A DNA stretch of 64,000 nt from Pseudomonadota bacterium (lineage in GTDB: Bacteria > Myxococcota_A > UBA796 > CAJQPC01). Below are positions 50,375-57,972 of the stretch, piece after piece. A model generated the notes under the pieces. The model saw only the letters and a list, made by a program, of their open reading frames with translations. It searched no databases and was not told the origin of the DNA. The stretch lies in assembly GCA_024228935.1 (NCBI GenBank), contig JAAESX010000347.1, forward strand, positions 24,921 through 88,920, in the 5' to 3' direction. A program made the position numbers and the translations under genes. The stretch's first letter is position 1; every line of letters starts with the position of its first letter.

Positions 50375-50812
50375 GTGAGCGAGCCCGCCCACGTCACTCG
50401 GAACAAGGAGGTCTGGGGCGAGCAGGCCCCGAAGTACGTCGAGGCCGACCCCTACCTGTGGGTCCCCGAGGCCGCGCGCGTGCTGCGTCCGGGCGGCAAG
50501 CTCATCTTCCTGACGAGCTCGTTCTTCGTGACGATCTGCGGGTCCGAGCTGGGCACTGAGCCAGCTGACGAGGTCATGAAGCGGCCGTACCTGGGCCTGC
50601 ACCGTATCGAATGGGCCGACACCGGCGAGATCGAGTTCGTCCTGCCCCACGGCGAGTGGATTCGGCTCTTGAGCGAGCACGGGTTCGTGGTCGAGCGGCT
50701 GGACGAGCTGGGTGCTCCCGAGGGCGCGACGTCGCGGTACGCCCACGTCGACCCCGAGTGGGCCCGGCGGTACCCCAGCGAAGAGGTGTGGTTCGTGCGA
50801 AGTCGAGCCTGA
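50375..50812 (+). CDS. Truncated SAM-dependent methyltransferase lacking its cofactor-binding core
   Basis: A 145-residue protein from a GTG. It begins with the family start (MSEPAHVTRNKEVWGEQAPK) and continues, after YVEA, directly into DPYLWVPEAARVLRPGGKLI and TSSFFVTICGSELGTEPAD, which in homologues lie about 100 residues later. The missing part is the segment with the GxGxG SAM-binding motif I and the acidic motif II. The frame is open across the join, so an in-frame deletion is likely. It probably cannot bind SAM; it could be a pseudogene in progress or a regulatory partner. Confidence 0.7.
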   Translation: MSEPAHVTRNKEVWGEQAPKYVEADPYLWVPEAARVLRPGGKLIFLTSSFFVTICGSELGTEPADEVMKRPYLGLHRIEWADTGEIEFVLPHGEWIRLLSEHGFVVERLDELGAPEGATSRYAHVDPEWARRYPSEEVWFVRSRA

Positions 50813-51215
50813 CTACTCAAGGCCCTGTACGACCTGGTCGAGGCCTTCGAGGTCCGCGGGCAGCCGGATCCAGGCGCCGCTGCGGCCGTAGACGACGACC
50901 TCGCCGGAGTCCATCCGGACGACCCGGTCGACATGCGCGAGGCGGATGCGGGAGGGGAGCTGGTTGCCGCGGAGCTCGATGTGGTCCTCGGTGCGTTCGA
51001 CCTCGAGCGCGAGCCACCGGGCGCGGCCTCGCCGGACGATGGACACGCCCATGACGACCCCGACGAGCAGGAACGAGACGAGGCGGATGAACCACACGCC
51101 TTCGCCCATCAGGAGCGGCGCGGCCCCGATGCCGATCAGCCCGAGTCCGATGAGCCCCCCCCATCCAGGTCAGGGGGTCGCGGTCGGGCTGCCAGGCCCT
51201 GCGCTTGTGGATCAC
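50813..51215 (-). pseudogene. Small two-pass membrane protein frameshifted at a G8 tract
   Basis: GTG at 51215 overlaps the stop of the upstream metalloprotease gene (GTGA). The reading starts MIHKRRAWQPDRDPLTWMGG, and the G8 run (C8 on the plus strand at 51155-51162) shifts the frame by one. With seven Gs the protein would continue LIGLGLIGIGAAPLLMGEGV and then the second hydrophobic segment LVSFLLVGVVMGVSIVRRGR and a cytoplasmic basic/acidic domain. The uninterrupted piece is 50813-51109 (98 residues). Its stop abuts the methyltransferase stop. Function unknown. Confidence 0.6.
51155..51162. repeat. C8/G8 homopolymer at a frameshift site
   Basis: Eight consecutive Cs on the plus strand. 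With seven the membrane protein frame is restored. It could be slipped-strand variation or a sequencing error. Confidence 0.6.
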
Positions 51216-52372
51216 CGGCGTCGCCAGAGGAGGACCAGCGCCAGCCACCACGGCCCGACCGCACCGACCGAGCAGCCCTCGCGGAAGGCGCTCGAGGTGC
51301 CGTGCTGGCTGTCGATCACGCTCGGCGGGTCTCCCTGGGCGCTCGCGGACAACAGCCACAGGAAGGTCTCGTCGGGCTCGCCGGCGGTCGGTCCGAGCAC
51401 CACCCAGGCTCCGTCGACGGTCGTGGACAGGTCGTCGAGCACCAGCGCCGCCTCGCCGTTGTCGAACGGGAACGCGGTGGTCTCCCAGCCGTCGCCTCGC
51501 TCGGCGACCAGCCAGCCGACGAACTCGCCGGACGGGTTCGTGTCGAGCGTCACCCGCACGTCGCCGTGGTCGGGATCAGTGGCCTCGCGGTCCAGGAAGA
51601 ACACGCTGAAGCCGAGCGGGTGCGGCTCGGGGAGCGCGCTGCCTGCTGTCTCGAAGGGCAGGTTGGTGGTGGCGCCGTCGGCCTGGGGCACGCCGAGCTC
51701 GTAGGCATCCGTCATCAGCTCGGGCAGCCAGCTCACCCACAGCGCCACCAGGTCCGGATCGTCGCCCTCCCAGATCGATCGCACGCTGTGGCCGGAGCGC
51801 TCGGCGTGCTCGAGGAACAGCGCCATCGCGTACATGTGGGCTTCGACGTCGGCGTCGGACCGGTCGCTGGCCTCGAGCGGGATGTGGGCCTGGGTGAACA
51901 GGCCGCGCCGGGCCAGGTCGCGGACCCAGGTCACGTCCTGCGGCACCGTCTGCCACTGCATCCAGGTCGCCGTGGCCTCGTCGATCCAGACAGGCTGCTC
52001 GTCGTAGGCCTGCTGGATGGCGTGGTTGAGCTCGTGGGCCACGAGCGCGTTCGGGTAGGTGTGCTCGGCGGGCAGCACCAGGACCGCCATCTCGGAGCCG
52101 TCCGGGCAGTCGCGCAGGTCGGTCCAGGCAGCGCCCCCCCGGTCTTCGACCTCGACGAGCAGCGACCACGAGTCTGTTCCGGGAGGAGCCCGCCACCCGC
52201 GCTCGACGATCTGTTCCTGCCAGGCCGCCTCGACCCGCTCGAGCGTCGCCTCGGCCTCGTCGAAGCCGACGCCGACGTCCTCGAACCCGACGACCACGTG
52301 CTCGCCCTCGACGCTGTAGGTCGGTTCGTCGAAGCAGATGCCGGCGAGCGCCGAAGGGACCAGGAGCCACAT
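51212..52372 (-). CDS. Exported HExxH-type metalloprotease-like protein with MYXO-CTERM-like tail
   Basis: A 386-residue protein. The short leader MWLLVPSALAG precedes ICFDEPTYSVEGEHV. A zinc motif HELNH (His113, His117) is followed ~8 residues later by WIDEATATWMQ with a likely third ligand Glu, a gluzincin-type arrangement. The last residues, EGCSVGAVGPWWLALVLLWR plus RR, combine a Cys, a hydrophobic segment and a basic tail, like the MYXO-CTERM surface-anchoring signal but shorter. A surface-bound protease is inferred. Its stop overlaps the start of the small membrane protein gene. Confidence 0.83.
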   Translation of the reverse strand: MWLLVPSALAGICFDEPTYSVEGEHVVVGFEDVGVGFDEAEATLERVEAAWQEQIVERGWRAPPGTDSWSLLVEVEDRGGAAWTDLRDCPDGSEMAVLVLPAEHTYPNALVAHELNHAIQQAYDEQPVWIDEATATWMQWQTVPQDVTWVRDLARRGLFTQAHIPLEASDRSDADVEAHMYAMALFLEHAERSGHSVRSIWEGDDPDLVALWVSWLPELMTDAYELGVPQADGATTNLPFETAGSALPEPHPLGFSVFFLDREATDPDHGDVRVTLDTNPSGEFVGWLVAERGDGWETTAFPFDNGEAALVLDDLSTTVDGAWVVLGPTAGEPDETFLWLLSASAQGDPPSVIDSQHGTSSAFREGCSVGAVGPWWLALVLLWRRR

Positions 52373-52453
52373 GCCCCAGGCTACCCGGTCCTCGAGGCCC
52401 CGCCCTGTCACCCCTCCCGTCACGGGGATACGGTGGCCCGCCGGAGGATCCCG

Positions 52454-53050
52454 ATGATCACGCTTCTCGCTCTCTTTTCGTGCACCGACAAGGGCCCTGA
52501 CGACGTCGCCGACAGCGGCCACATCACCCACGACTCAGGGCTGGTCGACTCGGACTGCACCCCCACCGATGGGACCCGCGTCCACACGGACGGCGACGGC
52601 GATGGGTACGGCGACCCCGACGACTACTGGAACGTCTGCGACCCCGGTGACGACGCGGTGTTCGACGGGACCGACTGCGACGACGACGACTACGACCTCG
52701 ACAACGACTGCTCGCCGGGCTTCGAGGGCACCTACACCGGCACGTTCGAGGTCGAGGGCACCTTCGACGGCACGTACAGCGACTCGTGCAGCGCGTCGGG
52801 GACCGTCGAGGTGAACGAGGACGGCGAGATCTCGGGCACGATGACCTGCTCGTTCTCGATCCTGGGCACCCAGGCCGCCGACCTGACGGGCGAGAGCGCG
52901 GAAGGCGAGATCGTCGTCGGCTCGATCTTCACGGACACCTGGACCGGGAGTTGGACGGCTCCCGGTGTGCTCGAGGGCACGTTCGAGGGCGAGACCACGT
53001 ACTCGGGCTTCGACATCGAGTACTCGGGGACCTTCGAGTTCGAGCGATGA
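52454..53050 (+). CDS. Lipoprotein with Asp-rich calcium-binding segment
   Basis: A 198-residue protein, ATG after GGAGGATCCCG. Leader MITLLALFSC. Residues ~50-95 are an Asp-rich segment (HTDGDGDGYGDPDDYWNVC; DGTDCDDDDYDLDNDC), followed by a beta-rich C-terminal domain of ~110 residues with regular GTYTGTFEVEGTFDGTYSD strands and a final SGTFEFER. The Thr/Glu strand pattern resembles secreted beta-barrel or sandwich domains. Its stop overlaps the CotH-like gene start (ATGA), so the two are coupled. Confidence 0.8.
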   Translation: MITLLALFSCTDKGPDDVADSGHITHDSGLVDSDCTPTDGTRVHTDGDGDGYGDPDDYWNVCDPGDDAVFDGTDCDDDDYDLDNDCSPGFEGTYTGTFEVEGTFDGTYSDSCSASGTVEVNEDGEISGTMTCSFSILGTQAADLTGESAEGEIVVGSIFTDTWTGSWTAPGVLEGTFEGETTYSGFDIEYSGTFEFER

Positions 53051-54687
53051 GCCTCTGGGTGCTGCTGGCGTGCGCGCCGGACGCACCCACCGACGTCGGG
53101 AGCGACCCGGTCTTCGACACCGCTGTCGAGCACCTTCCGGACGCCCCCCAGCCGGTGGATCCACAGGACGCCCTGTTCGATCCGGGCGTCATCCACGACG
53201 TGTACCTGGAGCTCGATGGGGCCGACTGGCTTGCCGTCCGAGATGACCCCTGGACGAAGACGTGGGTCTCGGCGGACCTGCGCTGGGGCGAGCACGAGCT
53301 CGAAGACATCGGCATCCGCGCGTTCGGCTCGGGCTCGATGCGTGCCGGAAAGCCGTCGCTGAAGCTGTCGTTCGACAGGAACATCGATGGGCAGGAGCTG
53401 GCTGGGCTCGACGAGCTGAAGCTGGACAACTCCAGCCAGGACGTCGGCTACCTGGACGAGTTCGTGGCGACGCTCGGCCTGCGCCGCGCGGGCATCCCGG
53501 CCATCCGGACGGGCTGGGTCCGCTTGCACGTCAACGGCCAGGCGGCCGGCTTCTTCGTGCTGCTGGAGAGCATCGACGACCGCTTCGTCGAGCGCTGGTT
53601 CGGGCACGACGATGGCCCGCTCTACAGCATGAACGCGCACAACTGGGGCCAGGGCTTGAACCCGATGACGGACCCGCTCTACTGGTACGAGCCGGAGACG
53701 AGCTTCGGCGGCGACGGGACCGAGCTGGCGGCGGCGGCGGCGGCGCTCGAGTCAGGGGACGCCGACGCCATCGAGGCGCTCGTGGACGTGGACGGCTTCT
53801 TCCGCGAGTCCATCGCGCGGTCCGTGATGGGCTCGCTCGACAGCTTCTCGGCGGACGGGAACAACTTCTACCTGTTCGTGGACGACGGCCGGGTCCGCAT
53901 CATCCCGTGGGACTGCGACGTCGATCTGGGCGCCTACTACCTGACGACCGCGCTGACGGTGGACCCCTCGGCGCCTTGGCTGACCTCGCCTTGGAGCTAC
54001 AACTCCGCGACGAGCGTTCCCTACACGGACCCCGTGCTCCTGTGGAACCTCGCCGCCGGTCGGGACCCCGACGCGATGGTCGCCGAGCTGCTCGCCGACG
54101 GCCTGGACTGGGCGACCCTGGACGACGCTGCGGTCGCGGCCGCCGAGCTCATTCACGACGAGGTGCACGCCGACGTCTTCGGCGTCGGAGCGAGCTTCGA
54201 TCAGCGACGACACGACCTGCGCCTGTTCCTGCACACCCGCTGGTCGTGGCTGGCCGGCGAGGACGTCGATCCCGCCTGCGATGGACCGGGCACGACGAGC
54301 GAACTGTCCCCGTCCGGCACGGTCGGCTGGCACCAGCTGGTGGTGGATGAGACCGGGTACTGGGGGCCTGGGTTCGTGGTGGCCGGCGAGCACTATTGTT
54401 CCGGCCTGTTCGCCCATGCTCCGAGCACCGTGACGCTGGAGGTGCCGGTCGGCGAGCTGACCGGACTCGCCGGGATGCAGGACTGGGCCCAGGCGTGCAG
54501 CGACGGCGCGACCTTCCACATCTGGCAGGACGACGTCGAGCTGTGGGCCAGCGAGCCGCTCGGGAACTACGACGCGGCCGAGCCGTTCTCGGTCGACGTC
54601 TCCGCCGGTCGCGTCACGCTCACGGTCGAGCCCGGCGAGACGTACTACTGCGATACCAGCAGCTGGCTGGACCTTCGGGTCGAGTGA
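53047..54687 (+). CDS. CotH-kinase family lipoprotein with NPCBM-like C-terminal domain
   Basis: A 546-residue protein with the short leader MSLWVLLAC. Residues ~35-390 are a CotH-type kinase fold: FGSGSMRAGKPSLKLSFDRN, LDELKLDNSSQDVGYLDEF, FFVLLESIDDRFVERWFG, then FSADGNNFYLFVDDGRVRI and IPWDCDVDLGAYY with the metal-binding Asp. The C-terminal ~130 residues resemble the NPCBM/NEW2 carbohydrate-binding fold (VAGEHYCSGLFAHAPSTVTL). CotH kinases phosphorylate surface proteins; the substrate here may be a neighbouring surface protein. It is the second gene of a unit that continues into 54702. Confidence 0.87.
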   Translation: MSLWVLLACAPDAPTDVGSDPVFDTAVEHLPDAPQPVDPQDALFDPGVIHDVYLELDGADWLAVRDDPWTKTWVSADLRWGEHELEDIGIRAFGSGSMRAGKPSLKLSFDRNIDGQELAGLDELKLDNSSQDVGYLDEFVATLGLRRAGIPAIRTGWVRLHVNGQAAGFFVLLESIDDRFVERWFGHDDGPLYSMNAHNWGQGLNPMTDPLYWYEPETSFGGDGTELAAAAAALESGDADAIEALVDVDGFFRESIARSVMGSLDSFSADGNNFYLFVDDGRVRIIPWDCDVDLGAYYLTTALTVDPSAPWLTSPWSYNSATSVPYTDPVLLWNLAAGRDPDAMVAELLADGLDWATLDDAAVAAAELIHDEVHADVFGVGASFDQRRHDLRLFLHTRWSWLAGEDVDPACDGPGTTSELSPSGTVGWHQLVVDETGYWGPGFVVAGEHYCSGLFAHAPSTVTLEVPVGELTGLAGMQDWAQACSDGATFHIWQDDVELWASEPLGNYDAAEPFSVDVSAGRVTLTVEPGETYYCDTSSWLDLRVE

Positions 54688-54701
54688 GCCTCGGAGGACC
54701 C

Positions 54702-56063
54702 ATGCACGTGATCTGGCTACTGGCCTGCGTCGAGTTCCACGGCCCCGACAACAGCGGCGCGCCCGTCTTCGACACCGCAGACACCGGTCTCGAGGTGCCC
54801 GCGGGGGTCATCCCGACCTGGGACGAGTTCGAGTTCGAGCACGTGTTCGAGGTCGGCGAGGGCCAGGAGTTCGCGACCCCGTCCGAGGTCCCGTGGGAGG
54901 CCCTGAAGCCCTCGACGCTCGTCCGCATCCACACGGGGACGTACGCGGACAAGTGGGTCGTCGACGTGGCCGGCACCGAGGACGCGCCCATCGTCGTGCT
55001 GGGGGTGGATCGTCCAGTCATCACGGGCCAGGACGCCGTGACCCGCGAGGCCCTGGACTTCTGGAGCGAGACGCGCGGCGTGGTGAAGGTCGGAGGCTCG
55101 AGCGTGCCGGGCGAGGGGGCCGCCTGGGTGTGGATCCAGGGGCTCGACATCCGGTCCGGCCACGATGCCTACGGGTTCACGGACGACCGGGGCGAGGCCC
55201 AGGTCTACGACGACAACGCGGCCGCGGTCTTCGTTGAGTCGGGCGAGCGCATCCACGTCGTGGACTGTGTGCTGTCGGACTCGGGCAACGGCCTGTTCGT
55301 GGCGAGTGGAGCCAGCGACGTCCTGGTCCAGGCGAACACGATCCAGGGCAACGGCAACGTGGGCTCGGCGTACGAACACAACAGCTACACGGAAGCCGAG
55401 CGCATCACCTTCGAGTTCAACGACTACGGGCCCTTGCGCGACGGAGCCGACGGGAACAACCTGAAGGATCGGAGCGCCGGCACGGTCATTCGATACAATC
55501 GCATCACCGATGGGAACCGGCAGCTGGACCTGGTCGACACCGATCACTTCGTCGGCCACGAGGACTACGGTGACGTCTGGGTCTACGGAAACCTGTTGAT
55601 CGAGGGCGACGACGGGAACTCGCAGATCGTCCACTACGGCGGCGACTCGGGAAACGCCGAGCAGTACCGCAACGGCAGTCTGTACTTCTTCCACAACACC
55701 GTCCGCACGACGCGCCCGGGCAACACCACGCTGGTGCGGCTGTCGGATGAGAACCAGTGGATCTCGGCGACCGACAACATCGTGTGGACGGACGGCCCGC
55801 TGGGCATCCTGGACGGCGAGGGCACCGCTCGGCTGGCTGGGAACTGGCTGACCGAGGGGTGGGTCGACGGGTTTGGCGAGCCGGGTCAGGTCCGGGACGA
55901 GGGCAACACTGGAGGGGCGGCGCCTCCGCTGGACGCCGAGCTGCGGCCGACCGAGGCGATGCCGGACAGCGAAGCGAGCATCTCGGGGCACCCCGTCCAG
56001 TGGGAGTTCGGGCTGGTCGAGCGGATGGAGTCGACCGACATCGGGGCGCGTCAGTCGCTGTAG
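54702..56063 (+). CDS. Parallel beta-helix (pectate-lyase-like) lipoprotein
   Basis: A 453-residue protein, ATG after CGGAGG. The leader MHVIWLLAC is eight residues before the lipobox Cys. The mature part has right-handed beta-helix turns, HVVDCVLSDSGNGLFVASGA, SDVLVQANTIQGNGNVGSAY, and IRYNRITDGNRQLDLVDTDH. Such folds occur in polysaccharide lyases and hydrolases; catalytic residues cannot be assigned. It ends MESTDIGARQSL, which is the common C-terminus of this type. The last 13 bases overlap the convergent FG-GAP gene. Confidence 0.83.
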   Translation: MHVIWLLACVEFHGPDNSGAPVFDTADTGLEVPAGVIPTWDEFEFEHVFEVGEGQEFATPSEVPWEALKPSTLVRIHTGTYADKWVVDVAGTEDAPIVVLGVDRPVITGQDAVTREALDFWSETRGVVKVGGSSVPGEGAAWVWIQGLDIRSGHDAYGFTDDRGEAQVYDDNAAAVFVESGERIHVVDCVLSDSGNGLFVASGASDVLVQANTIQGNGNVGSAYEHNSYTEAERITFEFNDYGPLRDGADGNNLKDRSAGTVIRYNRITDGNRQLDLVDTDHFVGHEDYGDVWVYGNLLIEGDDGNSQIVHYGGDSGNAEQYRNGSLYFFHNTVRTTRPGNTTLVRLSDENQWISATDNIVWTDGPLGILDGEGTARLAGNWLTEGWVDGFGEPGQVRDEGNTGGAAPPLDAELRPTEAMPDSEASISGHPVQWEFGLVERMESTDIGARQSL

Positions 56064-57891
56064 CGGTCCCGGCGACGGGCCAGCGCGAAGAGCGTGAGCG
56101 CGATCAGCGCCGCCCCGGGGGAGGCCGAGGCCGAGGTGCACCGCTTGGACGGTTGGTCCTCGTCGAAGGGTGACTCCGAGCCGTCCGGAGGATCCGAGTC
56201 GCGCTCGGAGTCCGAGGTCGGTTCGCTGTCGGAGGCCGTTCCGGAGTCCGTCTCCGTCTCCGTCTCCGTCTCCGTCTCCGTGTCGGTGTCGGTGTCCGGC
56301 GTGAGGGGGTCCGTGCCCTGGTCGAGCTCGTCGCCGTCCGTGACGCCGTCCGTGTCGGGGTCGAGGGGGTCCGTGCCCAACGCGATCTCCTCGGCGTCGT
56401 CGAGGCCGTCGGCGTCGCTGTCCACGTCCGCGTCGCTCGTCCCGTGGGCTCGTTCCTCGGACCAGCTCAGCCCGTCTCCGTCGTCGTCGTTGTCGGGGCC
56501 GCCGGTGCCGTCGCAGTCCGAGTCCACCCCGTCGCCGCTCGTCTCTGTCGCGCCGGGATGCACTGTGGCATCGTCGTCGTCGCAGTCCGTCGCGTCGGCG
56601 ACCGAGCCGCTCGGCTGCCCGCAGGCCTGGGTCACCGAGTCGGCGTCGGCGTCGGCGTACCAGTCTCGCTCGCAGTGCCCGTCGATGACGTACAGGCTCG
56701 TGCCCCACGCGCCGGCCAGGACCTCGTCGTACCCGTCCCCGTTCAGGTCCCCACCCGCGCCCACGGCGCGGCCGAAGCGCTCGAGGCTGAACCCGGCGGC
56801 CGGCAGCGCCTGGAGCTCGGTCGACGTGTCGGTTCCTGTGCTCGTGCCGTAGTAGATGTAGGCAGCGCCGACGTCGGCGACGCCGCCGTCGTCGCGGCGG
56901 TAGGCCCCGATGACGACCTCGTCGTGCCCGTCTCCGTCGATGTCGCCGTAGCCGTCGCCGTCGACGTCTCCGGCCGTGGACACGACCCGCCCGAACTCAT
57001 CGTCCTCGGCCCCGTCCGAGGCCCGGAGGACCTGCTCGGTCGTCGTGTCGATGCCGTCGGCGCCGCCGAGGAACACGGACGCCTTGCCGGTGTCCTCCAG
57101 GTACTCGTCCGCCCCGACCAGGACGTCCGAGTAGCCGTCGGCGTCGGCGTCGAAGCCGCCCGCCACGCCGATTCCGAACCGGTCCCGTCGCTGGTGGTCG
57201 GCCGGGGTGAGCCGCAGCTCCGTGGACGAGTCCAGTCCGGTCGCGCTCCCGTGGAACACGTAGGCGGCGCCCATCTGCGCGTCCGGGTCGTACACGTAGT
57301 AGGCCCCCGCGATGACGTCGTCGTAGCCGTCCGCGTCCGCGTCCACGTCCCCGGCTGCGGCGACGTCGTACCCGAACTTGTCGCCCGCGGCGCCGTCCGA
57401 CGCGAGGAGGAGCACCTCGGAGGTCGCGTCGACGCCGGTGGCGCTGCCCAGGTAGACGTAGAGGGAGCCGGACCCGATCCCGTTGTCGTAGTTCCCCGGC
57501 GCCCCCACGACGACGTCGTCGAAGCCGTCAGCGTCCAGGTCCCAAGGCCCGGCCAGCGCCTGCCCGAAGTCGTCGTTCTCGGCGCGGTCGGAAGCGTCCA
57601 ATCGCACCTCGGTGGATGCACCGAGTCCCGACGTGCTCCCGAAGTAGACGTACACGGCCCCGGCGGTCCCCGGGTCGGTCGAGTCGGCGCCGACCAGCGC
57701 GTCGCCGTAGCCGTCGCCGTCGAGGTCCCCCGCCCCGGCCACCGAGACCGCGAACCCGCCGGCCTCGGTGTCCGTCGTCGTCACCTGGAGCATGTCGGTG
57801 AGAGTGGACGCCTTGGCTTCGACGCGCGGGCGGCGGATCGGGCCGGCGCGCCGTCGCAGGACGTGAGGGCGACGAGGACCGATGCGAGCAT
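56051..57891 (-). CDS. FG-GAP repeat surface protein with Asp-rich segment and MYXO-CTERM-like anchor (frameshift in the leader)
   Basis: The uninterrupted frame codes for seven FG-GAP/integrin-alpha-like repeats (GDLDGDGYGDALVGAD; FGYDVAAAGDVDADADGYDD), a thrombospondin-type-3 Asp-rich segment (CDDDDATVHPGATE; DADGLDDAEEIALGTDPLDP), a Thr/Glu/Asp/Ser repeat linker, and a C-terminal Cys-SASASPG-hydrophobic-RRRDRYSD anchor. The real start is probably the ATG at 57891, MLASVLVALTSCDG, a lipoprotein leader, but it lies one frame off; a 1-base indel near 57825-57845 must be corrected. If not, the ATG at 57793 (MLQVTTTDTEAGG) is an alternative start. A surface adhesin or calcium-binding role is likely. 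Confidence 0.78.
56251..56280. repeat. Five tandem copies of a 6-base unit in the FG-GAP gene
   Basis: TCTCCG occurs five times in a row, encoding alternating Glu/Thr in the linker ahead of the C-terminal anchor; related units continue at 56281-56298. Repeat number may vary between strains. Confidence 0.75.
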
Positions 57892-57972
57892 GCTGGATGT
57901 TCCCAGCTGGCTCGGGGTCTGTCCACGCCGGTTCGGTCACACGAGCGAGGCCCGCACGGATAGGTTCGGCCC

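Noticed and set aside
47539..50406. A 955-residue open frame on the minus strand, opposite the surface lipoprotein
   Set aside because: It lies antisense to two clear genes and has an Arg/Val/Gly-rich composition without motifs; a by-product of high GC content.
50933..52453. A long plus-strand reading preceding the Asp-rich lipoprotein
   Set aside because: It is the antisense of the metalloprotease gene; the true start of the lipoprotein is the ATG at 52454 with its own leader.
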